A stretch of 64,000 nucleotides of DNA. It comes from an uncultured Chlorobiaceae bacterium (GTDB taxonomy: Bacteria; Bacteroidota; Chlorobiia; Chlorobiales; Chlorobiaceae). Shown here piece by piece: positions 22,454 through 31,754 of the stretch. A program made the translations under genes and the position numbers. Every line of letters begins with the position of its first letter. Within the stretch, counting starts at the first letter, position 1. The stretch lies in the NCBI GenBank assembly GCA_903869365.1, contig CAIPYV010000067.1, positions 19,619 to 83,618 of the forward strand, read 5' to 3'. The notes beneath the pieces are model-generated. The model made no database searches, was not told the DNA's origin, and saw only the letters and a program-made list of their open reading frames with translations.

Positions 22454-23482
22454 ATGAGCTTTTTCAGTAATCTGTTCAGAGATGTTGCCATTGATCTTGG
22501 AACAGCAAATACATTGATTTTTATCCGGGGCCAAGGCGTTGTTTTAAATGAACCCTCGATTGTCGCCCGTGAACGCAATACAGGAAAAATTGTTGCTATC
22601 GGTCATGAAGCTCTGCTCATGCACGAAAAAACGCATCCCGGTATTCTTACTATCCGTCCTCTCGCAAGTGGAGTTATTGCTGATTATGAAGCAACCGAAG
22701 AGCTGATCAAGGGGTTGATCAATAAAACAAAAACTCAATTTTCATTCGGCATCCGTCGTATGGTTATCGGTATACCTTCAGGCATCACGGAAGTCGAAAA
22801 ACGTGCTGTACGCGACTCTGCCGAACATGTAGGTGCAAGAGAGGTTTATCTGGTGACTGAACCAATGGCGGCGGCAATAGGGATTGGGCTTGACGTCAAG
22901 GAACCGATGGGCAATATGATTGTCGATATCGGTGGCGGTACAACGGAAATTGCCGTTATTTCACTCGGCGGCATTGCATCCGGAGAATCCCTGCGAGTTG
23001 CAGGAACCGATATCACCAACGCCATTATGCGTCACTTCAGGAAGGCATACAGTCTTGCCATCGGTGAACGCACGGCAGAAGATGTCAAAATAAAAATTGC
23101 ATCGGCCTACAAGCTGGAAAAAGAAATGACCATGATGGTCAGAGGAAGAAACCTTGTGACCGCACTGCCCGAAGAGCGGGAGGTCAACTCAGCCACCATA
23201 AGGGAAGCAATTGCCACCCCGATCAGCCAGATCATCACCTCGATCAAAAAAAGCCTTGAGGTGACCAAGCCGGAACTATCGGCCGATATTCTGGATCGTG
23301 GTCTTTTCCTTGCCGGAGGTGGAGCACTGATCAAAGGGCTTGATAAAAAAATCAATGAAGAGACAAGACTCGCCGTTCATATCAGTGAAGATCCACTTAC
23401 AGCAGTCGCAAGAGGAACAGGAGAAGTTCTCGAAAACCTTGAAAAATACCGTAGCGTCCTCCTTACAACCAAACGCTACTGA
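22454..23482 (+). CDS. mreB: Rod shape-determining protein MreB
   Basis: An actin-like filament protein (342 residues) that guides cell-wall elongation together with PBP2. The phosphate-1 loop DLGTANTLIF, the phosphate-2 loop DIGGGTTEIAVIS and the adenosine motif LAGGGALIKGLD are present. The ATG at 22454 is used; an ATG nine bases earlier hits a stop immediately. mreC and mreD do not follow: the next gene converges 15 bases away. Confidence 0.96.
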   Translation: MSFFSNLFRDVAIDLGTANTLIFIRGQGVVLNEPSIVARERNTGKIVAIGHEALLMHEKTHPGILTIRPLASGVIADYEATEELIKGLINKTKTQFSFGIRRMVIGIPSGITEVEKRAVRDSAEHVGAREVYLVTEPMAAAIGIGLDVKEPMGNMIVDIGGGTTEIAVISLGGIASGESLRVAGTDITNAIMRHFRKAYSLAIGERTAEDVKIKIASAYKLEKEMTMMVRGRNLVTALPEEREVNSATIREAIATPISQIITSIKKSLEVTKPELSADILDRGLFLAGGGALIKGLDKKINEETRLAVHISEDPLTAVARGTGEVLENLEKYRSVLLTTKRY

Positions 23483-23497
23483 CAAGAATACGGCACA

Positions 23498-24634
23498 TTA
23501 CTCTTCTTCAAGAAGCCTTGTATAATACTCTTCATACTGTTCAACAAGCGAAGCTGTCTCGAACTGCTTCGCTTGCAGGACACAGGCTTCGGAACACTCG
23601 ATCCAGTGGTCATGGTCTGTAAGCAGAAGGAGGGCTTTCTCTGTCATGCCATCAATATCTCCTGGAGCAAGAAGATAACCATGAACCCCCTGAATAATAA
23701 ATTCGGGAAACCCGCCCGCCAAGGTGGCCACAACCGGCACACCGCATGCCATAGCCTCAAGAGCAGCAAGCCCGAATGACTCCACATTGCTTGGCATCAG
23801 CATAAGATCGGCAATTGAAAGCAGTGGGACAATATCGTCAAGTTTGCCGAGGAACCTGACCCTGTCGGCAATCCCCAACTCTCGCACCAGAATCTCAGCT
23901 TCACTTCGTTCGGGACCATCACCGACAAGCAGCATCGTGGAATCAAGACGCTCGGTCAAGGCATAAAAAATCCGGATAATATCACTGATACATTTCACCG
24001 GCCTGAAATTGGAGATATGAATAACTATTTTTTCATCACCAATACCGAGCTGTTCACGAATTTCCTGTATGGGAGAACGAAAAAACAGTGAGGTATCAAC
24101 AAAATTTGAAATCACCGTGATCTCCTTTTTCGGGCTGAACATCCTGACCGTTTCATCCTTCAGGTACTCGGAAACAGATGTTACCCCATCAGACTTGTTG
24201 ATGGCCAACCGCACAACATCCTCCATCCCACGGTCAGCACCGACAACCGTTATATCAGTGCCATGAAGCGTTGTGGCAATCTTGAAACATTTTGAATGGG
24301 AACACTTGTCCTCAAGAATCTGTCGGGCAAGCATGGCACTGAGGGCATGAGGAATAGCATAATGGGCATGCACTACATCAAGCTTTTCATAATAGGCGAC
24401 CTCAGCTATTTTTGAAGCAAGCGCAAGGGAATAAAAAGAACACTCAAAAAGAGGGTAATGTTTGAGTTCGACCTCGTGGTAAAAGATGTTTTTTGAAAAG
24501 GTGCCAAGCCGAAAAGGTACCGATTGGCTGAAAAAATGAACCATGTGACCTTTGGCAGCCAGCGCCTTGCCAAGCTCAGTGGCTATTGCACCGCTCCCTC
24601 CATACGTGGGATGACAGATAATACCTATTCTCAT
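23498..24634 (-). CDS. bshA: N-acetyl-alpha-D-glucosaminyl L-malate synthase, bacillithiol pathway
   Basis: A GT4 glycosyltransferase of 378 residues. The N-terminus MRIGIICHPTYGGSGAIATE, followed by HAHYAIPHA and the C-terminal nucleotide-sugar motif PSNVESFGLAALEAMACG, is characteristic of BshA, which joins GlcNAc to L-malate in the first step of bacillithiol synthesis. The start is placed at 24634; a longer frame to 24814 adds a leader not seen in the family. Green sulfur bacteria are known to make an N-methylated bacillithiol, which fits. bshB and bshC are not in the window. Confidence 0.88.
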   Translation of the reverse strand: MRIGIICHPTYGGSGAIATELGKALAAKGHMVHFFSQSVPFRLGTFSKNIFYHEVELKHYPLFECSFYSLALASKIAEVAYYEKLDVVHAHYAIPHALSAMLARQILEDKCSHSKCFKIATTLHGTDITVVGADRGMEDVVRLAINKSDGVTSVSEYLKDETVRMFSPKKEITVISNFVDTSLFFRSPIQEIREQLGIGDEKIVIHISNFRPVKCISDIIRIFYALTERLDSTMLLVGDGPERSEAEILVRELGIADRVRFLGKLDDIVPLLSIADLMLMPSNVESFGLAALEAMACGVPVVATLAGGFPEFIIQGVHGYLLAPGDIDGMTEKALLLLTDHDHWIECSEACVLQAKQFETASLVEQYEEYYTRLLEEE

Positions 24635-24790
24635 AATAAATAAAGTTGTATGTGTTTGCAAAATATACCAATTAAAGCAGGTAATAGTTGCCGTTGCACT
24701 GAACGAAATTTGCAGGGCGACACGCATGTCGGTACATTGAGCATCAAACTGATGTAAACAGAGAAAAATTATGGCCGCATAAAGAGAGAA

Positions 24791-26173
24791 ATGGAAAACA
24801 GTCTTAAAAAACAAAAGGTAGCCCTAAGCTCGGTAGCTGCAAGTCTCCTGCTTACCGCCATGAAACTCGTGGTCGGTATCAAGACCGGCAGTATCGGCAT
24901 TATTTCTGAAGCTGCGCATTCAGCACTTGACTTCGGCGCTGCAGGTCTTACCCTGTTTGCGGTCAGAATGAGCGACAAACCTGCCGACAGTAAACATCAC
25001 TATGGGCATGCCAAGGTGGAAAGTGTCTCAGCACTCATCGAAACCGGTCTTCTTGTTGTCACAAGCGCATGGATAATCTATGAAGCAATCGTCCGGCTGA
25101 AAGGAGGCGCCATGGAAGTTGAGGTCACATGGTATGCCTTTGCCATTATGATCATTTCCATCATTGTCGATGTTTCGCGTTCAAGAGCGCTGAAAAAAGT
25201 TGCAAAAGAGACCAACAGTCAGGCGCTTGAAGCTGATGCACTTCACTTCAGCTCCGATATTCTCAGTTCGGCGGTAGTCCTTGTCGGTCTTTTTTTCGTG
25301 CGTATGGGCATTGCCTGGGCAGATGCTGTCGCGGGTATTACGGTCGCCCTTTTAGTTGGATGGGCAGCTTTCAAGCTCGGGAAAAAAACAATCGATATCT
25401 TGATCGATGCAGCTCCTGAAGGACTTTCAGAGAGGATTGAAGAGATAGCCATGACCATCGACGGAGTCATCTCCATTGATAAACTCAGGGTAAAACCTAC
25501 AGGACCTCAAGTATTTGTTGAAATGGTCATCTGTGTAAACAGGACCTTATCAGTTGAAAAAGTTCAGCAAATCTGCCGTAATATCGAACAGAAAGTGCGT
25601 GAAGATTTTCCCGTGGCTGATTTTACCATCAATACCAAACCTATTGCACTCAACAACGAAACAATAGCCGAACGCGTGCACGTGATTGGTCTGAATCACA
25701 ACCTTCACGCCCATAACATTTCGACAAACCTTACCGATAAAAACAAGCACATCACCTTCGATGTTGAAATTGACCAGCAGCTGACCATAAAACAGGCGCA
25801 CGATACCGTTACCGCTCTCGAGGAGGAGCTGCACAGAGAGTTCGATGGAGAAATTGATATCTGTATCCATATTGATCCACTCCGCAATGATGAACATAGC
25901 ACCAGCTCTCTTTCATCAGAAAAAGAAAAACTTGTGCGCAACATCATTGTCAATGTCGCACAACACATCGAGAATGTTCAGAACGTCCACGACATTCAGA
26001 TCAGGAAAAATGAGAAGCAGAAGCTCTTTATAACCCTGCACTGCTCATTTAACGATGAGGTACTCCTGGAAGAGGTTCACTCACTCACAAGCAGACTGGA
26101 AGGTGCAATATACCAGTCACTGCCCGAAGCATACCGTGTCATCATCCACGCCGAACCGCTCTTTGCGCAATAG
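24791..26173 (+). CDS. Cation diffusion facilitator with extended C-terminus
   Basis: A 460-residue CDF-family metal/proton antiporter. The six-helix membrane core (about 15-210) has the metal-site motif of TM2 (SAAHSALDFG), HHYGHAKVESVSAL, and TM5 EADALHFSSDILSS (HxxxD). The core resembles Zn2+/Fe2+ exporters of the FieF group. Common CDFs end after one cytoplasmic ferredoxin-like domain near residue 290; here about 170 more residues follow that appear to repeat that domain type. It diverges from bshA. Confidence 0.88.
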   Translation: MENSLKKQKVALSSVAASLLLTAMKLVVGIKTGSIGIISEAAHSALDFGAAGLTLFAVRMSDKPADSKHHYGHAKVESVSALIETGLLVVTSAWIIYEAIVRLKGGAMEVEVTWYAFAIMIISIIVDVSRSRALKKVAKETNSQALEADALHFSSDILSSAVVLVGLFFVRMGIAWADAVAGITVALLVGWAAFKLGKKTIDILIDAAPEGLSERIEEIAMTIDGVISIDKLRVKPTGPQVFVEMVICVNRTLSVEKVQQICRNIEQKVREDFPVADFTINTKPIALNNETIAERVHVIGLNHNLHAHNISTNLTDKNKHITFDVEIDQQLTIKQAHDTVTALEEELHREFDGEIDICIHIDPLRNDEHSTSSLSSEKEKLVRNIIVNVAQHIENVQNVHDIQIRKNEKQKLFITLHCSFNDEVLLEEVHSLTSRLEGAIYQSLPEAYRVIIHAEPLFAQ

Positions 26174-26183
26174 ATACCGTCTA

Positions 26184-26849
26184 TTATAATGGGCGGTTGA
26201 GAAAATCGATCAACGGTTTCACCGATTTGAACGTCCTGGACAGCGATGTTATCAATGCGGAATCGGTTACTTCATGATCGCTGAGAAAGCGTTGGGTGTA
26301 GTAGTCTTTGCATTTTAGAAACTCTATTGCGGGGTTTGTGCTTTCATAACCTTTTGGAGGCCTGACCAATTTACCGGAGGCCTTGACGCCTTCAGGGAAA
26401 AAGTGAAGAAGCTCTTTGTGGCAAACGATTGATTGCCACTCACTGAAAGAGTGGCCAATGTGCTGCCTTATCTGATCAAGAGTGGCAGCTTCGGGCATAT
26501 AAATACCCCCGCCGATAAATGATGCTCCAGGTTCCACATGGAGATAATATCCAGCATAGGGACTCTTCCTGCCTCCCTTGTTGATAAAGGCAAAGAAGTT
26601 TGTTTTGTAGGGCGTTTTATCTTTTGAAAAGCGTATGTCGCGGTTGATGCGCATAATACATGTTTTCGGATCAAGATGTGATGTGGCAATATCGAAGTCA
26701 AATTCTGCAATCTCCACAAGTAACTGCACCACAGTATTCAACACATCACCCTGCGCCTTCTGAAACTCTTTTTTGTGCTCATCAAACCATGCCTTGGTAT
26801 TATTGGCTTTCAGGTTCGAGAGAAATTCGAGTGTCGTGGTGGTAACCAT
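26184..26849 (-). CDS. DUF2461 family protein
   Basis: A 221-residue protein matching the DUF2461 family by its conserved blocks FLSNLKANNTKAWFDEHKKEF, MRINRDIRFSKDKTPYKTN and the GGGIYMP segment. The biochemical role is unknown. It converges with the CDF gene (10-base gap). A palindromic repeat lies just upstream of its start. Confidence 0.82.
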   Translation of the reverse strand: MVTTTTLEFLSNLKANNTKAWFDEHKKEFQKAQGDVLNTVVQLLVEIAEFDFDIATSHLDPKTCIMRINRDIRFSKDKTPYKTNFFAFINKGGRKSPYAGYYLHVEPGASFIGGGIYMPEAATLDQIRQHIGHSFSEWQSIVCHKELLHFFPEGVKASGKLVRPPKGYESTNPAIEFLKCKDYYTQRFLSDHEVTDSALITSLSRTFKSVKPLIDFLNRPL

Positions 26850-26869
26850 AAGCTGAAGGGTTAGAGCGA

Positions 26870-26913
26870 GTTATAAGTCTTATAGGCCCTATAAGACCTA
26901 TAGGACTTATAAC
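26870..26913. repeat. 44-base palindrome, TATAGGCCCTATA type
   Basis: Outer arms 26870-26886 and 26897-26913 are near-perfect complements (GTTATAAGTC...GACTTATAAC), with an inner CTTATAGG/CCCTATAAG palindrome that can form a rival hairpin. A T-run follows on the plus strand. The element contains the stop codon of the psiE-like gene. A related, degenerate copy is at 11717-11742. Confidence 0.8.
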
Positions 26914-27407
26914 ATTTTTTTATGATCAGACAGATTTGGGCTTGAGGATTCATGATCACTGCCTTTTTTTTCTGAACTGGTCACCAATTTGTGCAGAATG
27001 CCGATGACGAGAAGGGAGGCAAGCAGAAGAGCATAATGCCATGGGTTGGTAAGCTGTTCTATATTCTGACCGGCTGTCGCTGTACGGACAGGTTCAACAA
27101 TCAGCTGACGAAGAAGAGTTATCATGGCTACTTCAATGAAGACGACAACATGGAACACTCCGGTCTGCACGTAATTGATTTCAGCAGAAATCAGACTCGA
27201 CAGAGTCCACACAATAAAAAGGGTACCCAAGGCCTGCAGAAAACCATGAGCAAGATTGTTTATCTCAAACGAATGGACAACCGCCATGAAAAACTCCCAT
27301 AAGACCATCATGCTTGCCAGCACAAGTGCTACGGCCAGAAAAGCATGCAGGATATGATTAAATGCCCGCAAAGCACTTAAGAGGCGATCTTCAAAGGATG
27401 CTATCAT
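26907..27407 (-). CDS. PsiE-like membrane protein
   Basis: A 166-residue protein with four hydrophobic helices and the layout of the phosphate-starvation-inducible PsiE family (N-terminal FEDRLLSALRAF helix, conserved LIVEPVRTA loop between helices 3 and 4). Function is unknown even in E. coli. The last residues and stop codon come from the palindromic repeat at 26870-26913. Confidence 0.72.
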   Translation of the reverse strand: MIASFEDRLLSALRAFNHILHAFLAVALVLASMMVLWEFFMAVVHSFEINNLAHGFLQALGTLFIVWTLSSLISAEINYVQTGVFHVVVFIEVAMITLLRQLIVEPVRTATAGQNIEQLTNPWHYALLLASLLVIGILHKLVTSSEKKGSDHESSSPNLSDHKKML

Positions 27408-27594
27408 GACCTGAGCAGGTTAATGATTATCATGAGCAAAAGTAACAATTAGCTTCTGAGTTTGCAAAAAAAGCAGGTTTATAAACAGCATCACCCCCTC
27501 GAAATTATTGGAGAGTCTCCCTGCCCAATGTACATTATTGCTACCGATTCAGAGATATTTCACATTGAAACGTAGACTGTTCCACTGGAGTTGC

Positions 27595-28107
27595 ATGAAC
27601 GAAACAGAATTAAAACAGCTGCAGAAAGGTGATATTCTTATCAACCTTACCTACCTGCCCGATGACGTGGTTAGTGTCAGCAGCAAAATACATATTGTCG
27701 CACCACCAGCAAGCGTATGGAAGACACTTACCGATTATGACAACCTGAGCAGTTACCTCCCCAAGGTCTTGTCAAGCAAAGTTGTTGAACGTCATGGCAA
27801 TGAGATCACTCTTGACCAGATCGGAAAAACCGGTATTTTTATCTTCGAAAAAATTGTTCATTTTCGTTTGAAAATCACAGAAGAGTATCCAAATAACATC
27901 AGCTTCGGGCAGGTAGATGGAGATTTTGATGTCTACCGGGGAGAATGGGCGCTTGAAACAAGTCCTGCAATCCAAGGAACAGTACTCTCTTATCATGCGG
28001 AAATCAAGCCCCTTTTTTTTGCACCCCCAATCCTTGTCATTTTTGTGCAGCGACAGGATCTGCCAGGAATACTCAAGGCACACAAGCAAAGAGCTGAAGC
28101 CCTTTAG
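27595..28107 (+). CDS. START-like (SRPBCC) cyclase/dehydrase family protein, cytoplasmic
   Basis: A 170-residue protein of the polyketide cyclase/dehydrase START-like superfamily, which binds hydrophobic ligands in a deep pocket. Visible family pattern: IVAPPASVWKTLTDYDNLSSYLPKV near the N-terminus and a C-terminal amphipathic helix. The ATG at 27595 follows a GGAG; a longer frame to 27508 is unlikely. No signal peptide. It is clearly paralogous to the exported protein at 29232, and the two flank an SDR gene, so all three probably act on one compound. Confidence 0.8.
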   Translation: MNETELKQLQKGDILINLTYLPDDVVSVSSKIHIVAPPASVWKTLTDYDNLSSYLPKVLSSKVVERHGNEITLDQIGKTGIFIFEKIVHFRLKITEEYPNNISFGQVDGDFDVYRGEWALETSPAIQGTVLSYHAEIKPLFFAPPILVIFVQRQDLPGILKAHKQRAEAL

Positions 28108-28159
28108 CCGAAAGAGTGACAGCTTTTTTTACCTGCAACCCTTTGACTCTTGAAACACT

Positions 28160-29212
28160 ATGATTACTGATAAGCCTGTTTGCGTTACCGGAGCATCCGG
28201 ATTTATAGCTGCCCATATCGTCCGACAACTCCTTGAGCAAGGGTATCGTGTCAGAGGAACGGTACGAAAAAGCCCGAAGAACTATCCTTTCCTTCTGGGA
28301 CTTCCTGGAGCTTCCGAACGTTTAGAACTTGTTGTAGCTGATCTGCTGGCTGAGGGTTCCTATGACCTTGCCATTGCAGGGTGCGATTATGTCATGCATA
28401 CGGCAAGTCCTTATGAGATAAACGTTAAAAATCCGCAAACCGATCTTGTTGACCCGGCAGTTAACGGAACAGAAACAGTACTTGAAAGCTGCCTGAAATC
28501 AGGCGGAGTTAAACGGGTGATTTTTACCTCTTCGATTGCGGCCATTACCGATGAAGCGGACAGTAACAAAGTATTTACTGAAAAAGACTGGAATACCATG
28601 TCCTCGCTTGATCGCAACCCTTACCACTACTCTAAAACACTTGCTGAACGTGATGCCTGGGATTTTATTATGAGAAAACGGCCAAAGTTCGATCTGGTTG
28701 CTATCAATCCCTTTATGGTTATCGGTCCTTCGCTCGGTCCTTCGCTCAATACAAGTAACCAGATCATCCGCGATATTATGATAGGGAGTTACCCTTGCCT
28801 CATGGATATTAACTGGGGTTTTGTTGATGTACGGGATGTAGCAAAGACGCATATTCTTGCCATGGAAACCAATTCGGCAAGCGGTCGTTATCTCTGCTCG
28901 GGCGAATCAATGAACATGAAAACACTGGTCGCACTTCTTGCGTCATCAGGTTTTGACACCTATGCATTACCAAAGCTTGATCTTTCAGGAAAGGCAGGCT
29001 CAATACTGATGAAAGTGCTTTCTTTCACACAACCGAGAGATACCGGCATGTATATCCGCACAAATATTGGCCGGACAATGCGCTATGACAATGCGAAAAT
29101 CAAGCGGGAATTGGGTATATCTTTTAAACCGATTAAGGAGAGCATTATTGACGCCGTTAATGATATGATTCAGTGGGGTCATCTCCCGTCGAAAAAAATT
29201 AAAAACAAGTAA
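28160..29212 (+). CDS. Extended short-chain dehydrogenase, dihydroflavonol reductase-like
   Basis: A 350-residue NAD(P)-dependent extended SDR. The Rossmann site is VTGASGFIAAHIV, and the catalytic Tyr and Lys are in PYHYSKTLAE; the Ser is likely in IFTSSIAA. Sequence style is that of dihydroflavonol-4-reductase/cinnamoyl-CoA reductase relatives, which in bacteria act on varied ketones and aldehydes including sterol and carotenoid precursors. The substrate is unknown here. It sits between two START-like genes. Confidence 0.86.
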   Translation: MITDKPVCVTGASGFIAAHIVRQLLEQGYRVRGTVRKSPKNYPFLLGLPGASERLELVVADLLAEGSYDLAIAGCDYVMHTASPYEINVKNPQTDLVDPAVNGTETVLESCLKSGGVKRVIFTSSIAAITDEADSNKVFTEKDWNTMSSLDRNPYHYSKTLAERDAWDFIMRKRPKFDLVAINPFMVIGPSLGPSLNTSNQIIRDIMIGSYPCLMDINWGFVDVRDVAKTHILAMETNSASGRYLCSGESMNMKTLVALLASSGFDTYALPKLDLSGKAGSILMKVLSFTQPRDTGMYIRTNIGRTMRYDNAKIKRELGISFKPIKESIIDAVNDMIQWGHLPSKKIKNK

Positions 29213-29231
29213 ACAATTATTATAACTCTCT

Positions 29232-29882
29232 ATGCATAGCTCCATTCGAAGGGCATACCGCTCACTACTTCCCATCATAGTCGTACTGATCTCTTTTGTT
29301 TCTTATCCGTCATGGGCACAGCCTACAGAATCCACCTCTTCTGACTCCTTATCATCTGAGAAAGCACAGCTTTTAAACGGCAAGGCAGTTGTTGCCCTTG
29401 CCGACCTTCCGGATGGGGTTACAGGAGTAGAGGGACATATCTATATTGCCGCACCTCCAAAAAAGGTTTGGGAGGTTGTTACTGATTATGACAATCATAA
29501 GAAATTCGTCCCGAATGTTCTTGACAGTGGTACAATTTCAGATAATGGCACAGAAAAAGTGATCTTTGAAAAAGGGAAATCGGGAATGCTCTTTTTTCAA
29601 AAGACAGTCAATATCAAAATGAAAGTATGGGGAGAGGTTCCGAAGCATCTTTTTTTTGAGCAAATCACCGGAGAGTTCAAAGTCTATCATGGGGAGTGGA
29701 TTCTTGCCGATTATCGGCAAGGAACAGGAACATTCCTAACCTACAAAGCCGAAGTTAAACCTGATTTTTTTGCACCCCGGTTTGCTGTAAAAAATGTCCA
29801 GAAACGCGATTGCCCTTTAATGATGTCAGCTATGAAAAAACAGGCTGAATCATTGGTATCGTCAGAACTCAAAAAAGAGTGA
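29232..29882 (+). CDS. START-like (SRPBCC) family protein, exported
   Basis: A 216-residue paralogue of the 27595 gene with an added signal peptide (hydrophobic residues about 12-28, likely cleavage after SWAQ/A). It shares YIAAPPKKVWEVVTDYDNHKKFVPN with the paralogue's matching block, and the VYHGEW and FFAP segments. It lies 19 bases after the SDR gene. The pair places one binding protein inside and one outside the cytoplasm. Confidence 0.8.
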   Translation: MHSSIRRAYRSLLPIIVVLISFVSYPSWAQPTESTSSDSLSSEKAQLLNGKAVVALADLPDGVTGVEGHIYIAAPPKKVWEVVTDYDNHKKFVPNVLDSGTISDNGTEKVIFEKGKSGMLFFQKTVNIKMKVWGEVPKHLFFEQITGEFKVYHGEWILADYRQGTGTFLTYKAEVKPDFFAPRFAVKNVQKRDCPLMMSAMKKQAESLVSSELKKE

Positions 29883-29883
29883 A

Positions 29884-30909
29884 CTACCGGCGGAAGAGTT
29901 GAGATATCGGTGAGGAGTGGAAAATGGTGCGGTCGTTAACAACCCTTGAGGTCTGAATAGTATTGCGCTTTTTGAGGGTAGAGGAAATCTTGGGGAAATT
30001 ATAGCTTATTGCCCGAAACACCGCTCCGGATTTTTTTAGACTGCCAGTGCCCTGGAAAAGGTAAGATATTGCCGCGGCAACATCAAGCAGTAACCGAAGA
30101 GGAAGCAGCCACAACAGTGTTGCTGTATCAAGGTTTTTCAGCAGCATGGTCATATTGTTACGATGGTTGAAATAGATTTTTTCAGCAGAACCACCCTGCA
30201 GCGATGCACCTCCCTCGTGCAGTATCACGGACGATGGTACTGATCGCACACGATAGCCGGCAAGCTTCATTCGCCAGGAGAGATCAATCTCCTCCATCTG
30301 CATAAAAAAATCTTCATCAAACCCGCCGAGTTCTTCGACGACCGCTCTGTTTGCAAACATGGCAACTCCCGACGCCCAGAAAATATCCTGCCTGGTATCA
30401 TACTGCCCCTTGTCACTCTCAAGTGTGGAAAAGGTGCGCCCAAGACACCAGGGATAACCAAGCCTGTCAATCATACCACCTGCCGCGCCAGCATAATCAA
30501 AAACTTTTTTGCCTTTACCATGAGCTTTCAGGGAAAGGATTTTCGGCTGCAAGGCAGCTGTCCGATCATCCTCAAGAGCTACAGAGACAAGCTGATCAAG
30601 CCAATGGGGATCATGAACAGTATCATCATTCATAAAGACAACGTAATCGGCTGAGGTGTTTTTCAGCCCTGCATTGCACCCACCGGCATAGCCTCTGTTT
30701 TCCGGCAGCCTCACCAGTCGTGCATTTCTGTAACGTTTAACAAGAAAAACCAGTCCAGCCTCTTTTCCGCCGTTATCAACCACGACAATGCTCATTGAGG
30801 GGTAGAGGGTATTTTCAAGCGAATCAAGACAGCGCTCAAGCAGATCACGCCGCTTGTAATATGGGATAATGATATCGACGGAAGGGTAATGCTGTTCGGG
30901 CAGGTTCAT
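29884..30909 (-). CDS. Glycosyltransferase family 2
   Basis: A 341-residue GT-A fold transferase resembling rhamnosyl- and other cell-surface glycosyltransferases. The N-terminal VDIIIPYYKRRDLLERCLDS, the metal-binding VFMNDDT (DxD-like) and the acceptor-site MQMEEIDLSWRMK (the ED motif) are present; one hydrophobic stretch lies near the C-terminus. The ATG at 30909 is chosen, 7 bases after the trpA stop. The acceptor is unknown. Confidence 0.86.
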   Translation of the reverse strand: MNLPEQHYPSVDIIIPYYKRRDLLERCLDSLENTLYPSMSIVVVDNGGKEAGLVFLVKRYRNARLVRLPENRGYAGGCNAGLKNTSADYVVFMNDDTVHDPHWLDQLVSVALEDDRTAALQPKILSLKAHGKGKKVFDYAGAAGGMIDRLGYPWCLGRTFSTLESDKGQYDTRQDIFWASGVAMFANRAVVEELGGFDEDFFMQMEEIDLSWRMKLAGYRVRSVPSSVILHEGGASLQGGSAEKIYFNHRNNMTMLLKNLDTATLLWLLPLRLLLDVAAAISYLFQGTGSLKKSGAVFRAISYNFPKISSTLKKRNTIQTSRVVNDRTIFHSSPISQLFRR

Positions 30910-30916
30910 AAAAAAA

Positions 30917-31720
30917 CTATCGCAGCGTTTTCCAGAACTCAGCAGCAAGTCGGGCACTCTCTTCGGGCGTTGCTGAAGCGGCAATATGCTGCAGCAGTGC
31001 CGTACCCACAACCGCCCCATCGGCCAGACTCCACATATATTTCACTCGATCCCTGTCCTTTATCCCAAAGCCGACAACAATTTTTTTCTTCGTGTGCTGG
31101 CGTACTCTTTTCAGGTAGTCATCGACCGCTGTATCGTTGGATGCATCGGAAAGTTTGGCGGTACCGGTTGTAGCATTGACAGCAAGGCAGTAGGAAAAAT
31201 CAGTCGAAAGAGAGTCAATCAGCTCTATCCTTTCGGGCGGTGTTACCGGTGAAACAAGAAACACAACGGTAAGACCCAACCCTTTGGCCCGTTCAAGAAA
31301 ATCAGCTGCCTCCTCGGGCGGAAGGTCAGGAATAAGCAACCCGTCAACGCCCGCTTCAACCGCTTCATGCAGAAAACAGTCAACACCATAGGCAATCATC
31401 GGGTTGCAGTAGCCCATGAGAATGATGGGGGCGGTAATTTTTCTGCACCCTATACCCCGTCGAGCCTTCCGGACTAAGGCAAAAAGATACCCTATGGTGA
31501 CACCGTTGCGGATAGCGGTATGAGCTGCCTCCTGAATCACCGGACCATCGCCGATAGGATCTGAATACGGCATACCGAGTTCAATGATATCAGCACCGCT
31601 CTCCTCAAGCACCTCAAGCACGGGCAGCGTCGCACCAGCAACAGGAAACTCTGGCATGTAATAGGCTATCAGCAGTTTCTTATCCTGCTGCAAAAGGCTG
31701 GTAATTCTATTTTGAGTCAT
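30917..31720 (-). CDS. trpA: Tryptophan synthase alpha subunit
   Basis: TrpA (267 residues) cleaves indole-3-glycerol phosphate to indole, which passes to TrpB. The catalytic Glu and Asp are in IIELGMPYSDPIGDGP, and the phosphate-binding loops GFGIKDRDR and GAVVGTALL are intact. It is not next to trpB; it sits in a queC-CPBP protease-trpA-GT2 run with gaps under 35 bases. Confidence 0.95.
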   Translation of the reverse strand: MTQNRITSLLQQDKKLLIAYYMPEFPVAGATLPVLEVLEESGADIIELGMPYSDPIGDGPVIQEAAHTAIRNGVTIGYLFALVRKARRGIGCRKITAPIILMGYCNPMIAYGVDCFLHEAVEAGVDGLLIPDLPPEEAADFLERAKGLGLTVVFLVSPVTPPERIELIDSLSTDFSYCLAVNATTGTAKLSDASNDTAVDDYLKRVRQHTKKKIVVGFGIKDRDRVKYMWSLADGAVVGTALLQHIAASATPEESARLAAEFWKTLR

Positions 31721-31754
31721 AAGGAACTTTGATATTTGTCAGAACACACAATTT

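Noticed and set aside
24635..24814. 60-residue N-terminal extension of BshA
   Set aside because: Family members start at MRIGIICHPT; the extension covers the promoter of the divergent CDF gene.
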